Below are positions 8,201 through 15,996 of a stretch of 64,000 nucleotides of DNA, piece after piece. Origin of the DNA: Elusimicrobia bacterium GWD2_63_28 (GTDB taxonomy: Bacteria; Elusimicrobiota; Elusimicrobia; Elusimicrobiales; UBA9959); contig MGUI01000027.1 in the NCBI GenBank assembly GCA_001799895.1, positions 1 to 64,000 of the forward strand. Reading direction: 5' to 3'. Numbering within the stretch: the stretch's first letter is position 1; the number at the start of each line of letters is the position of its first letter. The translations under genes were made by a program, and so were the position numbers. Under the pieces are notes generated by a model. The model was not told the origin of the DNA, did not search any database, and saw nothing but the letters and a program-made list of their open reading frames with translations.

Positions 8201-11078
8201 GACGGCTATCACCGGCGATTACATGAAGTACCCCAGGGCCAACCACCGCTCCGTGCTGCTGCCCAACGGCAAGCTCATGCTCACCGGCGGCGAGTTCCGC
8301 AGCGTGGCGCAGGCCGCCCCCCAGGGCTTCGACCCCGACGTCCGGGACTGGAGCGTGCAGGGCACGGCCATCTCCCGCACCAACCATACCTCGCTCATCA
8401 CCAAGGACAACAAGATAATCAACATCGGCGGCTGGAGCGGCGCCTCCTACCTCGACAGCGTCGAATACGCCGACTTCAACTTCAACCCGGACATGAACGG
8501 CCTGGAAGCCGAAACCACCAGGCAGGTGATCATCTCCACCGGCACCGAATATTTCAACCAGGCCTCCACCGTGACGCTGCTCAGCAATACCTCCAACTTC
8601 CACGGCATCACCGAGGCCTCCGGCGGCGGGTCGGGCGCGGCCAACTCCTCTTTCCACAACCCGCGCGTCTACCTGCAGCAGATCGACAACATGAGCGGCT
8701 TCATGATAGACCTCTCCACCCGCATCTATTCCGCCTACGGCGGCAAGAACACGGCGTGGGACAAGACCCTTTCCTCCATTACCGTGATCATGCCGATACC
8801 GGGGGGAGAGCTGCCGCACGGCTGGTACCACCTGCGCGTGGCCGCCTCCGGCGTCTTCTCCGCCGGCCATACGGTGCAGGTGACGGTGCCGCGCCCCGAC
8901 GGCCTGGCCTCCGAGCCGACGGGCCAGGTGCTGGGCACCAGCTCCGTCACCTGGTCCTGGAACCGGGGGGGCATAACCTCGGCCGACGGCTACAACATCT
9001 ATTCCGCGACCAACAACGTCTTCATAGCCTCGGCAACCTTCAGGGCCGACACCAACCCGGTCTATTACACCCAGACCGGGCTGGCGCCCAACACCGCGGC
9101 CGGCATAAAGGTGGGCGCCTTCAACCTGGGCGGCTCCGGGCCTCTCGCCAAGTCGGCCACCTACTACACGCTGGCCGCCATGCCCTACCCGCTCAGGGTT
9201 AACGCCGCCAGTTTCGAAACCGCGGACCTGGAGTGGGCCAGGAACAATAATTCCGAGCTGACCACCTACGAAGTTTCCATGTCGCCGGTCAAAACCCCCA
9301 TCAAGTTCTCCGACCCGCTGGCCATCTCCACCCCGGTGCCGTTCAGCGTCAATTACCTGAGCACCTCCACGGTGATAGTGTCGCTGTCGGCCAACCAGAT
9401 GTACGACTTCCGCGTCAGGGCCATGAACGGGGCCGGCTTCATGACCGACTTCAGCAGCGGCGCGGTCGCCGCGAACGGCAGCTGGATCAGCGCCTCCACC
9501 ATAACCGTGGCCGGCGTCAACAACTTCACCGGCCAGGCACTGAGCAGCTCCACCATAAACTGGTCCTGGGACGCCTCGGTGGGCGCGTCCTATTACGAGC
9601 TTTACGACATTACCAACGGCACCGCGGCCGCGGTAATGGTAGGCTCCACTTCGGCCAACAACCTCTCGCAGACCGGGCTTTCGGCCAACAGGCAGTACTA
9701 CACCGTCGTAAGCGCGGTCAACGACACCACCGGGTTCGGCCCCATACGCGGCCCGCTGTCCTCCCCGCAGGCCGTCTACACGCTGACCGTGCAGCCGCTG
9801 CCCGGCGTGCCCAACGTCTACACCAATGTCAGCACCGGCAGCCTCACCGTGAACTGGATCACTAACGGCAATTCCACTGCCACCGTCTACACCGTCGCCC
9901 TGGCCAGCGGCACCATAGTCTCCAGCTATACCACCATAGAGAACGCCATGAGCTTCGGCGGCCTGGCGCCCAACGTGCGCTACAACCTGCGGCTCACCCC
10001 CAAGAACGGCGACGGCATCGCCGGCACCGCGCTGGACCTGGGCTACAAGTACACCCTCGCCAAGGTGCCCGCCCTCCTCACCGCCGACCAGATCACCATG
10101 TCCGGCATCGCGCTGTCCTGGGACCCCGACGGCAACTCCTCCTCCACCTTCTACGAGCTGCGCAGCTCCACCAGCGACGTTTTCGCCGACCCGGTGGTGA
10201 CGCACGTGCCCTTCTCGTGGCTGGACACCGGCACTTCCGCTTTCGTCAACGGCCTGCTTACCGGCACCAGCTACTACTTCGACGTGGCCGCCAAGAACGG
10301 GGAAGGCTTCGTCACCGCGCGCAAGCGGGCCCTGGCCGCCTTCACCGTGGCGGGCCCCAGCGGCGCGCCCGCGGGCTCCGTGGGCGGCACCAGCAGCCCG
10401 TCTTCCGACGTCACCATCTCGGGCATCCTGCCCAACAACCGCACGGTATCGCTGACCGTCCCGGCCGGGGCTTTCGCCTCCGAGACCTCCATCGCCATCT
10501 CCTCTTCCGTCCAGAACAAGTGCAACTGGCTGGCCGGCGGCATTACCCCGGTAGAAGTCGAGATCTTCACGGCGGGCGGCGCGCAGCCGCAGGTGCCGGT
10601 CACGCTCACGCTCCGGTTCGATCAGGACCCGACCGCCGCCAAGAACGACATCATCGCCAAGTACTCGCAGGTTGTGCTGGCCCGCTACAACCCGGTGTCC
10701 GGCCAGTGCCTGCCGCTCGAGACGCGCGTCAGCGTGGGAGAGCGCACCATAACGGCCACCCTCAACCACTTCAGCCTCTTCCAGCTGATGGTGCGCACGG
10801 CCGCCTCCGACCTGAGCAGCGTGCTGGTCTACCCCAACCCCTTCTACATCAACCGCGGCCAGGGCTTCATAACCATAGACAGGATCCCCGCCAATTCCAA
10901 GGTGCGCGTCTACACGCTCTCCGGCGACAAGGTCTGGGAATCCGCCGCCGGCAGCACCGGCGTGGTCATCTGGAAGGGGCTTAACAGCACCGGCAACCTG
11001 GTCGCCAGCGGCATCTACCTGGCCGTCATAGATTCCAGCGCGGGCAAGAAAGTCGTGAAGCTGGCGGTGGAAAGGTAA
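5253..11078 (+). CDS. Giant secreted kelch-repeat / fibronectin III protein with FlgD-like C-terminal domain
   Basis: A 1941-residue surface or secreted protein. The signal peptide is residues 1-24 (ends GAAAQ). About 14 kelch-type motifs of the form HTATLLPDGNVLVAGG fall in two blocks, roughly 28-370 (six) and 680-1060 (eight), split by a beta-rich insertion. Fibronectin type III-like repeats cover about 1220-1720. A ZU5-like segment (about 1725-1840) follows. The last 90 residues (SSVLVYPNPFY...GVVIWKGLNSTGNLVASGIYLAVI) match the FlgD-Ig/type IX type-A C-terminal fold. The PorV-like gene begins two bases after the stop, so the pair probably forms an operon for export and surface attachment. 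A TAGACT box lies 16 bases before the ATG. The substrate is unknown; adhesion or polysaccharide binding is inferred. Confidence 0.85.
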   Translation: MNFRKALAFSLLAPLIFTAGAAAQNFVRHSHTSTLLPDGNILVTGGRTAVNTVDNSAQVYNMGTNAMETWNVLDAARSSHTATLMSDGRVLIAGGFGAAGTPLSSIEICDPRNSACAAPAFGNTTMITARGGHTATLLSRGPKAGQVLLCGGQSANSGYVITEACEIFNPVTQTRAAAGAMVSPRTGHAAVLLHSGRIFVTGGRRGNLANTAWIYEPMNEMYDPETDTWTPVSALKTGRINHTATVLNNGKIMIAGGFNDSDRYYCGGEPGELKDDCWHLKYDPLDTQDSSNHGYVDGAEFYDQNGARVTLMEDEQHMMPYRSSLHTAVLEPDGRWKMHGGYGNIFPSFFTNSPLLTDSSVIRLTQVAGSTHSATVNGSSVIEFPLEFKLSRPVSGRLVDADLFISGVPQSDNPSIELENVKITLPPTVARADGSPVGLLLCGATPPEECEYDPGDFDGLVRLYSAGGTAVFTPQTISSGDDPITTIVSANLAMAPSPLLPTQAGRPISGSILANVNITVPDVYLRIKGVARVLSGTVVDGASLYSMSFDESGGASFSFTAAPVHDLENKTHIFSGQLNFTGLSGQMSNLTPLEGGTTFYNGVAPGTGVSINSIGGDQISLALEIDYMAEEVWTGDREPTYSFDQSTAVVREMIFSSQLGYTPSENRWTDLTNITLSPATRLPAFNHTALLSPADDTWLLGGRNCEAAPANDCLRGNKIFSASTNSTIKIPVFANSDGSDGWPVGPSLNSVRAFHTSTLLPTGHILTCGGSDGARPLATCELMDPVTREWTATGSMNSPRANHTATLLPNGNVLAAGGIAPSGIAVTSAEIFYPETQRWVLTSSMTHARQLHTATLLPDGNVLVAGGATLSTYSATAEVYISSTAYWTAPVNMVAGGGRSQHTATLMKDGRVLLAGGINGFGPMNQCQTFDYRTRAFTAANPMTYARYAHTANQLRNGYVLVAGGSDGVDALGDSEIFNGNTWTAITGDYMKYPRANHRSVLLPNGKLMLTGGEFRSVAQAAPQGFDPDVRDWSVQGTAISRTNHTSLITKDNKIINIGGWSGASYLDSVEYADFNFNPDMNGLEAETTRQVIISTGTEYFNQASTVTLLSNTSNFHGITEASGGGSGAANSSFHNPRVYLQQIDNMSGFMIDLSTRIYSAYGGKNTAWDKTLSSITVIMPIPGGELPHGWYHLRVAASGVFSAGHTVQVTVPRPDGLASEPTGQVLGTSSVTWSWNRGGITSADGYNIYSATNNVFIASATFRADTNPVYYTQTGLAPNTAAGIKVGAFNLGGSGPLAKSATYYTLAAMPYPLRVNAASFETADLEWARNNNSELTTYEVSMSPVKTPIKFSDPLAISTPVPFSVNYLSTSTVIVSLSANQMYDFRVRAMNGAGFMTDFSSGAVAANGSWISASTITVAGVNNFTGQALSSSTINWSWDASVGASYYELYDITNGTAAAVMVGSTSANNLSQTGLSANRQYYTVVSAVNDTTGFGPIRGPLSSPQAVYTLTVQPLPGVPNVYTNVSTGSLTVNWITNGNSTATVYTVALASGTIVSSYTTIENAMSFGGLAPNVRYNLRLTPKNGDGIAGTALDLGYKYTLAKVPALLTADQITMSGIALSWDPDGNSSSTFYELRSSTSDVFADPVVTHVPFSWLDTGTSAFVNGLLTGTSYYFDVAAKNGEGFVTARKRALAAFTVAGPSGAPAGSVGGTSSPSSDVTISGILPNNRTVSLTVPAGAFASETSIAISSSVQNKCNWLAGGITPVEVEIFTAGGAQPQVPVTLTLRFDQDPTAAKNDIIAKYSQVVLARYNPVSGQCLPLETRVSVGERTITATLNHFSLFQLMVRTAASDLSSVLVYPNPFYINRGQGFITIDRIPANSKVRVYTLSGDKVWESAAGSTGVVIWKGLNSTGNLVASGIYLAVIDSSAGKKVVKLAVER

Positions 11079-11080
11079 GT

Positions 11081-12121
11081 ATGAAAAAGGCTAACCTCCT
11101 GCTTACTGTCCTCCCGGCCTTGCTGGCCGCGGCCTTCTGCGAGCCCCTTTCCGCGCTTGAAGATCCCCGCTATTTCTCCTCCAAGGCCGTCGGCGCCACC
11201 ACGGCCGACTTCCTGAACCTCCCCGTGGGCGCGCGCGCCGCGGCCATGGGCGGCGCCTATTCGGCCATCAGCGAGGAGGCCTCCGCCGTCCACTGGAACC
11301 CCGCCGGCCTGGTCCAGATCCCCAAGCTTTCCGCCGTGTTCATGCGCGCCCAGTACCTCGAGGAGATCAGCTACCAGTACGCGGCCTACGCGCACCGCCT
11401 CTCCTACGACTCGGTCATCGCCGGCTCGGTGCTGCTCACCGACATCGGCTCGATAACCGAAACAGACATCTCCGGCAACACGCTGGGCAGCTTCACGCCG
11501 CGCGACCAGGTCTTCACGCTCTCCTACAGCAAGGCCATCCTGGAGTTCTCCGACAAGGACATCGACGTCTCGGTGGGCGTCTCCGCCAAGTACATCAAGT
11601 CCAGCATCGTGCACTCGGCCAAGGCCTACGCCGCAGACATCGGCATCATGACCTACAATTTTACCGACATCCCCTACCGGCTGGCCGTCACCGCCACCAA
11701 CATGGGCGGCGGCCTGACCTTCGACACCGAGTCCAACCCCCTGCCGCTCACCTTCAAGCTGGGCGCGGCCGTGAACCCCTTCCGCAACATGCTGACCTCG
11801 CTCGACGTGGTCCTGCCCAAGCAGAACAAGCCGAACATCCTGCTGGGCGCGGAGCTGGCCACCACGCCCAACGAGCTCACGCGCCTGTGCGTGCGCGCCG
11901 GCCTGGACATGCAGAAGATGCGCGACGGCATCGGCGGCATCTCGGCCGGCGTCGGCGCCACGCTGCACTTCTTCAGCCTCGACTACGCCTTCGTGCCGAT
12001 GGGGGAGCTGGGCTCCACCCACCGCATCTCGCTCACTTTCGACTTCCCTTTCCGCAGCCCCATCTTCCAGCGGCGCGACCGCACCATCTTCACCAAGATG
12101 AAAGGCATCTCTTTCAAATAA
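11081..12121 (+). CDS. PorV/PorQ-family outer-membrane beta-barrel protein
   Basis: A 346-residue protein with a signal peptide (about residues 1-25) followed by the family hallmark NLPVGARAAAMGGAYSAISE and VHWNPAGL. Many amphipathic beta strands end in aromatic residues, as in FadL-like barrels. In Bacteroidota the relatives PorV and PorQ handle type IX cargo at the outer membrane; in other phyla the family is often adjacent to large surface proteins. Here it starts two bases after the kelch/FN3 gene whose C terminus looks like a sorting domain, so a role in releasing or anchoring that protein is a reasonable inference. A terminator follows at 12145. Confidence 0.82.
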   Translation: MKKANLLLTVLPALLAAAFCEPLSALEDPRYFSSKAVGATTADFLNLPVGARAAAMGGAYSAISEEASAVHWNPAGLVQIPKLSAVFMRAQYLEEISYQYAAYAHRLSYDSVIAGSVLLTDIGSITETDISGNTLGSFTPRDQVFTLSYSKAILEFSDKDIDVSVGVSAKYIKSSIVHSAKAYAADIGIMTYNFTDIPYRLAVTATNMGGGLTFDTESNPLPLTFKLGAAVNPFRNMLTSLDVVLPKQNKPNILLGAELATTPNELTRLCVRAGLDMQKMRDGIGGISAGVGATLHFFSLDYAFVPMGELGSTHRISLTFDFPFRSPIFQRRDRTIFTKMKGISFK

Positions 12122-12144
12122 CCCAGGGGCCAGGTGCGCGGGCA

Positions 12145-12182
12145 GCGCGAAGGCGGCTAAACCCCCTTCGCGCTTCTTGTTT
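12145..12182 (+). terminator. Terminator of the kelch-PorV operon
   Basis: GCGCGAAGG and CCTTCGCGC form a 9-bp stem around an 11-base loop, followed by the T-rich TTCTTGTTT. Confidence 0.75.
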
Positions 12183-12188
12183 GCCGTG

Positions 12189-12217
12189 TTGACAGGGGGG
12201 GGTAAATAATATAAATT
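12189..12217 (+). promoter_or_regulatory. Promoter of the polyamine operon
   Basis: A consensus TTGACA at 12189-12194, a 17-base spacer and TAAATT at 12212-12217 (TATAAA overlaps it). The leader to the speD ATG is short, about 10 bases, with no Shine-Dalgarno sequence. Confidence 0.6.
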
Positions 12218-12233
12218 GATAAACTGCTAATTT

Positions 12234-12587
12234 ATGAAAGCACTTGGACAACATCTGGTTTTGGAACTTTACGGCTGCAGCGCCGCGTCGCTGTCCTCCG
12301 TGCCCGCGGTGCAGGACGCCATGCTCAAGGCGGCGCAGGCCGCCGGCGCCACCATCATAGATTCCATCTTCCACCATTTCAAGCCGCACGGGGTCTCCGG
12401 CGTGGTGGTGATAGCCGAGTCCCATTTCGCCATCCACACCTGGCCGGAACACAATTACGCCTCGGTGGACCTCTACACCTGCGGCGCCAAAACGCGCCCG
12501 TGGGAGGCGTTCAAGGTGGTCAAGAAACTTTTCAAGGCCGGGCATTTCAGCGTGATGAAGATCGAAAGAGGCCTGCTGCCCAAATGA
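12234..12587 (+). CDS. speD: S-adenosylmethionine decarboxylase proenzyme
   Basis: Produces decarboxylated SAM, the aminopropyl donor for polyamine synthesis. At 117 residues it is the short prokaryotic class 1b form. The self-cleavage and catalytic motif AESHFAIHTWPE is present: Ser63 (becomes the pyruvoyl group after cleavage between Glu62 and Ser63), His68 and Cys83, the same spacing as the well-studied Thermotoga enzyme. The stop overlaps the next start (ATGA), coupling it to an aminopropyltransferase that would use its product directly. Confidence 0.95.
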   Translation: MKALGQHLVLELYGCSAASLSSVPAVQDAMLKAAQAAGATIIDSIFHHFKPHGVSGVVVIAESHFAIHTWPEHNYASVDLYTCGAKTRPWEAFKVVKKLFKAGHFSVMKIERGLLPK

Positions 12588-13555
12588 AAAAGACCAAGGC
12601 CTTCGACTGGATAAAGGATTCGCGGACTATCCTCCCCAAGGGGAAATGGTTCGTGGAGTTCTTCACGCCGGGCGAGCTGCACGCCCACCGGGCGCTCAAG
12701 GTCCTGGAATCCTGCACCACCGCCTTCCAGGAAGCCGCGCTGCTGGAAACCCACACTTTCGGCAAGGTGCTGGTGCTCGACGGGGAAACCCAGTCCAGCC
12801 AGTACGACGAGGCCTTCTACCACGAATCCCTCGTAGCCCCGGCCCTGCTGGCCCACCCCGCCCCGAAGAAGGCCCTGATCCTGGGCGGGGGGGAAGGCGC
12901 CACGGCGCGCGAACTGCTCAACGACCGCGGCATGGAACTGGTCGTGATGGCCGACATAGACTACGACATCCTCGGCTTCGCCGAGAAGCACCTGGACAGC
13001 TGGCATTGCGGCTCATTCTCCGACCCCCGCCTGCGCCTGCTGGCCCAGGACGCCAGGAAGATGGTGGAGAACACGGAGCTCAAGTTCGACCTGGTCTATT
13101 CGGACCTGCCGAGCCCCATCGAAGGCGGCCCGGCCTACGCGCTCTACACTCTGGAATTTTACCGCAAGCTCAGGAAGGTCCTGGCGCCGGGCGGCATCTT
13201 CGCCATCCAGGCCGGCCCCGGCACCCCGCTGCAGTTCGACCTGCACCCGGCCATTTACAATACCCTGAAAAAAGTCTTCCGCTTCGTCGGCAGCTACACG
13301 GCCTTCATCCCGTCCTACGACATGCCCTGGACCTTCCTCTACTGCACCGACTCCCCGGCGTACGCGCCGGACAGGCTTTCCCCGGCCGCGCTGGACCGCG
13401 CCGCCGGCCGCCTTAAGCGCCCGCTGAAGTATTCCGACGGGCTTACGATAACCGGGGCCTTCTCCCTGCCTAAATACTACAGGGACAGGATAAAGGCCTC
13501 GCGCGCGGTCATTACAGCCGCGCGCCCGATGTTTTTCAGCACTTCGCAGCATTAG
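12584..13555 (+). CDS. speE: Aminopropyltransferase, ACAULIS5/thermospermine-synthase-like
   Basis: Transfers an aminopropyl group from decarboxylated SAM to a polyamine. The product has 323 residues. The SAM-binding loop is GGGEGATAREL (101-111), the ribose-contacting segment ADIDYDILGFAEKHL follows at about 123, and the general-base region is SDLPSPIEGGPAYALYT (Asp174). Ordinary spermidine synthases read DSTDPVGPA here, whereas plant thermospermine synthases (ACL5) read DLADPxEGGPCYxLYT. The downstream AGPG, IYNTLKKVFRFV and IPSYDMPW stretches also match ACL5 rather than SpeE. Thermospermine or another longer polyamine is therefore the likely product. The ATG overlaps the speD stop; homology begins close to this start. 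The specificity is inferred from motifs only. Confidence 0.9.
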   Translation: MKKTKAFDWIKDSRTILPKGKWFVEFFTPGELHAHRALKVLESCTTAFQEAALLETHTFGKVLVLDGETQSSQYDEAFYHESLVAPALLAHPAPKKALILGGGEGATARELLNDRGMELVVMADIDYDILGFAEKHLDSWHCGSFSDPRLRLLAQDARKMVENTELKFDLVYSDLPSPIEGGPAYALYTLEFYRKLRKVLAPGGIFAIQAGPGTPLQFDLHPAIYNTLKKVFRFVGSYTAFIPSYDMPWTFLYCTDSPAYAPDRLSPAALDRAAGRLKRPLKYSDGLTITGAFSLPKYYRDRIKASRAVITAARPMFFSTSQH

Positions 13556-13595
13556 GCCGCGGCCTTGGCTGCCAGCATAGCTACGGAGACCAGAA

Positions 13596-14108
13596 ATGAA
13601 AAAAATAAAAAAAGCGGTTGTGAAAGCTGCGGCTAAAAAAGCCCCGGCGAAGAAAGCCCCGGCCAAAAAGGCCCCGGTGAAGAAAGCCGCCGCCCACGCC
13701 GCGGCCAAGCCCGCCGCGGCCAAACCTGCCGCGGTTAAAAAAGCCCCGGTGCAGGAAGCCCTGACCAAGAATGAACTGGCCGAGATCGCGGCCGCGCTCA
13801 GCGAGATGAAAGTGGACATCTCCAAGAACGTAGAGGACAAGAAGACCTACGATATGCTGGAGCCCGAAGTGGGCGATTCCATAGACCAGGCCACCCAGAG
13901 CCTGGATAAGGAGATCCTCTTCGAGCTCTCCGACAACGAGCGCAAGATCCTGCGCGACGTAGACGCCGCCCTGCGCAAGATGGAGAAAGGCACCTACGGC
14001 TACTGCGAGCACTGCAAGAAAGCCATCGAGAAGAAGCGCATAAAGGCGCTGCCCTCGGCCCGCTACTGCATGGCCTGCCAGTGCGGCTCGGAGCGCAGCG
14101 GGCTCTGA
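13596..14108 (+). CDS. DksA/TraR-type zinc-finger protein with histone-H1-like tail
   Basis: A 170-residue protein. Residues 1-52 are a low-complexity Lys/Ala/Pro tail built on KKAPAKKAP-type repeats, as in H1-like nucleoid proteins. Residues 55-165 are a DksA/TraR-type coiled coil with a C-terminal four-cysteine zinc finger (C137, C140, C158, C161; pattern CEHC...CMAC), the family signature GTYGYCEHCKKAI. DksA proteins bind the RNA polymerase secondary channel and work with ppGpp. The acidic coiled-coil tip DxxDxA is not clearly present, so regulatory activity is uncertain. The basic tail would bind DNA or RNA non-specifically. It follows the polyamine genes by 40 bases and ends at a strong terminator. 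Confidence 0.86.
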   Translation: MKKIKKAVVKAAAKKAPAKKAPAKKAPVKKAAAHAAAKPAAAKPAAVKKAPVQEALTKNELAEIAAALSEMKVDISKNVEDKKTYDMLEPEVGDSIDQATQSLDKEILFELSDNERKILRDVDAALRKMEKGTYGYCEHCKKAIEKKRIKALPSARYCMACQCGSERSGL

Positions 14109-14126
14109 GCCCCCGCGCCTGGCGTA

Positions 14127-14161
14127 AAAAAAAGCCCCGCGTTTCGCGCGGGGCTTTTTCT
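14127..14161. terminator. Bidirectional terminator between convergent genes
   Basis: AGCCCCGCG and CGCGGGGCT form a 9-bp stem around TTTCG, with a run of A on the left and T on the right. It can therefore serve both the DksA-like gene and the RDD gene. Confidence 0.9.
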
Positions 14162-14175
14162 TTGGCGGAGGCCCG

Positions 14176-15078
14176 TCAGGGCATCAGGCCGGGCTGCGGC
14201 GGAGCGTCCACCCTCGAGAGGACCTGCACCTCGGTATGGCGCCAGTTCCTGGCCTTGGCCGTTATCCTGAACTTGCGCCCGTTGGAGGCGATGACAAGGC
14301 TCTCGGGTTCCAGGTTATTAAAAAGCTCGGCCCTGACGGCGTTCACGTTGCCGGTCAGGTCGGCCAGCTTCACCAGGTCGCGGGTATAGCTGCCCTCGCG
14401 CTGCATATAGATCTCTTCCAGCGTCCCCAGCTTGGAGATGGTGCGGTGGGCCGCCACGATCTGCTTCTTCTCCGACGGGGAAAGTTTCAGCACGGTATTG
14501 TTGAGCCAGGTCCCGGTCAGGATGACCATCAGGCCCCAGGACAGGGCGAACACCAGGCCCTCGCCCCAGTCGCCGCGCTCCTTGACGCTGACCACGCGGC
14601 TGCCCGCCACGAAGTCGTGCAGGGCCCGCTTGTCTTTGGTGACCAGGGCCGCCAGGTAGCCCAGGTTAAAGGTGGCCGAGCTCAGGAAATAGGCCAGCGC
14701 CCGCACCAGGGATTTGCCGAAGGACAGGTTCCCGCCGTCGGCGGCCCTGACGCGGATGTTCAGCAGCCACTTGCCCACGGTGGCCCTGCCGCCGCTGGAG
14801 AGCGCGGCCTCGTAGATCACGTAGAGGCCGATCCAGAGGAATTTCCAAAGCCACTCGTTGGCGGTGGTGTAGGGGAAGAGGCCCGCCTTGACGGCGATCT
14901 TCAGCGTGGAATAAGTAAGCAGCACGAAGGGCAGCGCGTCTATGACGTAGGCCACGAAGCGCTCGTTAAAGCCGGCCGGAACCGGCCCCTCGGCGACAGG
15001 GGCGTCGGAAGGTTCCTCTTCCCCGGGTAACCGCGGCAGCGGCTTGAATTCGAAATCGTTGTTATCCATAAACCCCAC
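14176..15078 (-). CDS. RDD-family membrane protein
   Basis: A 300-residue inner-membrane protein. After a Pro/Glu-rich cytosolic N terminus, the RDD domain (about residues 35-165) shows NERFVAYVIDALPF, GRATVGKWLLNIRV and DKRALHDFVAGSRVV, the conserved Arg and Asp positions of the family, with three predicted membrane helices. A fourth helix lies near 180-195, followed by a soluble C-terminal domain of about 100 residues with no recognisable fold. RDD proteins are mostly uncharacterised; some have been linked to ion or proton exchange. A second possible ATG lies three codons in. It is divergent from the amidotransferase gene, with overlapping promoters. Confidence 0.82.
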   Translation of the reverse strand: MGFMDNNDFEFKPLPRLPGEEEPSDAPVAEGPVPAGFNERFVAYVIDALPFVLLTYSTLKIAVKAGLFPYTTANEWLWKFLWIGLYVIYEAALSSGGRATVGKWLLNIRVRAADGGNLSFGKSLVRALAYFLSSATFNLGYLAALVTKDKRALHDFVAGSRVVSVKERGDWGEGLVFALSWGLMVILTGTWLNNTVLKLSPSEKKQIVAAHRTISKLGTLEEIYMQREGSYTRDLVKLADLTGNVNAVRAELFNNLEPESLVIASNGRKFRITAKARNWRHTEVQVLSRVDAPPQPGLMP

Positions 15079-15110
15079 CAGCCTGTCCGGAAAATTCTGA
15101 CTACAGATTA

Positions 15111-15138
15111 ATTATATCAACTTCCCGAAGTATTTGAA
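15111..15138 (-). promoter_or_regulatory. Promoter of the RDD gene (minus strand)
   Basis: On the minus strand TTCAAA (15133-15138) and a perfect TATAAT (15111-15116) are 16 bases apart, ending about 32 bases before the ATG at 15078. The -35 box overlaps that of the opposing plus-strand promoter. Confidence 0.65.
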
Positions 15139-15162
15139 TACCCCGCTCAAAATTGTTTAAAT
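15134..15162 (+). promoter_or_regulatory. Promoter of the glutamine amidotransferase gene
   Basis: TTGAAT (15134-15139), a 17-base spacer and TTAAAT (15157-15162). The ATG begins 7 bases after the -10, so the mRNA is probably leaderless; no ribosome site is visible. Confidence 0.55.
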
Positions 15163-15168
15163 GTACTT

Positions 15169-15996
15169 ATGTGCCGTATTACAGCCGTTATTTCCGAAAG
15201 GCCCGCAGCCAGCGTTGACCTGCTTTGCGGCGGCCCCCTGAGCCTGCTGTCGCAGGCCGGGGCCGTAGAGGGCCGCTTCCAGGACGACGGCTGGGGCGTC
15301 GGGTATTTCTCCGGCGGCAAGCCCGCCGTGACCAAAAGCCACCGCCCGGCGCGCCTGCAGCGGGCGGCTTTCAGAGCCGCCGCGGCCAAAGCCGTCTCCC
15401 GCGTGACGGTGGCGCACCTGCGGGACGCCTCCAACCCGGCCGGCCTGCCCAGGGCCAGCCTGCTCGGCAGGCAGAACACCCAGCCCTTCGCCGCCGGCGG
15501 GCTGCTCTTCGCGCACAACGGCACCCTTTACATAAAAGACGAGATCCGCTCCCTGCTCGGCAAATACGCCGCCAGGCTGAAGGGGACCAACGATTCCGAA
15601 GTGCTCTTCTGGCAGGCCGTGAAAATGCTGGACGCCTACGGCTCTCCCGGGCTGGCGCTGGAGATGGCCCTCGACGAAATCCGCACCGTCTGGCTCTCCT
15701 GCAGGGGCAAATATCCTGGCCGCGAGGGCCCGTACAAGGGGCTGAACCTTTTCCTGGCCTCCGCCGATTCCCTCACCGTGCTCTGCCACGCCCCGCGCAG
15801 CAAGCCGCTCGGCGCGCTGCTGACGCCCGGCTGGGAATACGGCCGCGTAGCCTGGCGGCGCGAGCCCGGCCGCGTTATTTTCTCCAGCGAGCCCGCCGGC
15901 GGCGGCGCCTGGAAAAGAATGAACGACCCGGAGGTCTGTTCCGCCCGGCTGCGCCGCGGCAAGATAGAGCTTGGCTTCAAGAGGATTACCCTATGA
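15169..15996 (+). CDS. Class II glutamine amidotransferase domain protein (YafJ-like)
   Basis: A 275-residue Ntn-type glutamine amidotransferase domain without an attached synthetase. Its start MCRI puts the nucleophile Cys at position 2, exposed after Met removal, which fixes the start codon. Further hallmarks are VAHLRDAS (substrate Arg), LLFAHNGTL (oxyanion-hole Asn-Gly) and GTNDSEVLFW. Stand-alone members of this type (YafJ, EgtC-like) hydrolyse glutamine or gamma-glutamyl compounds; the actual substrate here is unknown. The stop overlaps the start of the HEAT-repeat gene (ATGA), so the two are probably translated together. Confidence 0.87.
   Translation: MCRITAVISERPAASVDLLCGGPLSLLSQAGAVEGRFQDDGWGVGYFSGGKPAVTKSHRPARLQRAAFRAAAAKAVSRVTVAHLRDASNPAGLPRASLLGRQNTQPFAAGGLLFAHNGTLYIKDEIRSLLGKYAARLKGTNDSEVLFWQAVKMLDAYGSPGLALEMALDEIRTVWLSCRGKYPGREGPYKGLNLFLASADSLTVLCHAPRSKPLGALLTPGWEYGRVAWRREPGRVIFSSEPAGGGAWKRMNDPEVCSARLRRGKIELGFKRITL

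Noticed and set aside
6555..10769. 1404-codon open frame on the minus strand opposite the kelch gene
   Set aside because: It lies entirely antisense to a well-supported gene with clear repeats and signal peptide, and its His/Gly/Arg-rich translation is typical of a GC-rich shadow frame.
12122..12233. SAM-sensing riboswitch before speD
   Set aside because: Most of the gap is the terminator of the preceding operon; only about ten bases of leader follow the predicted promoter.
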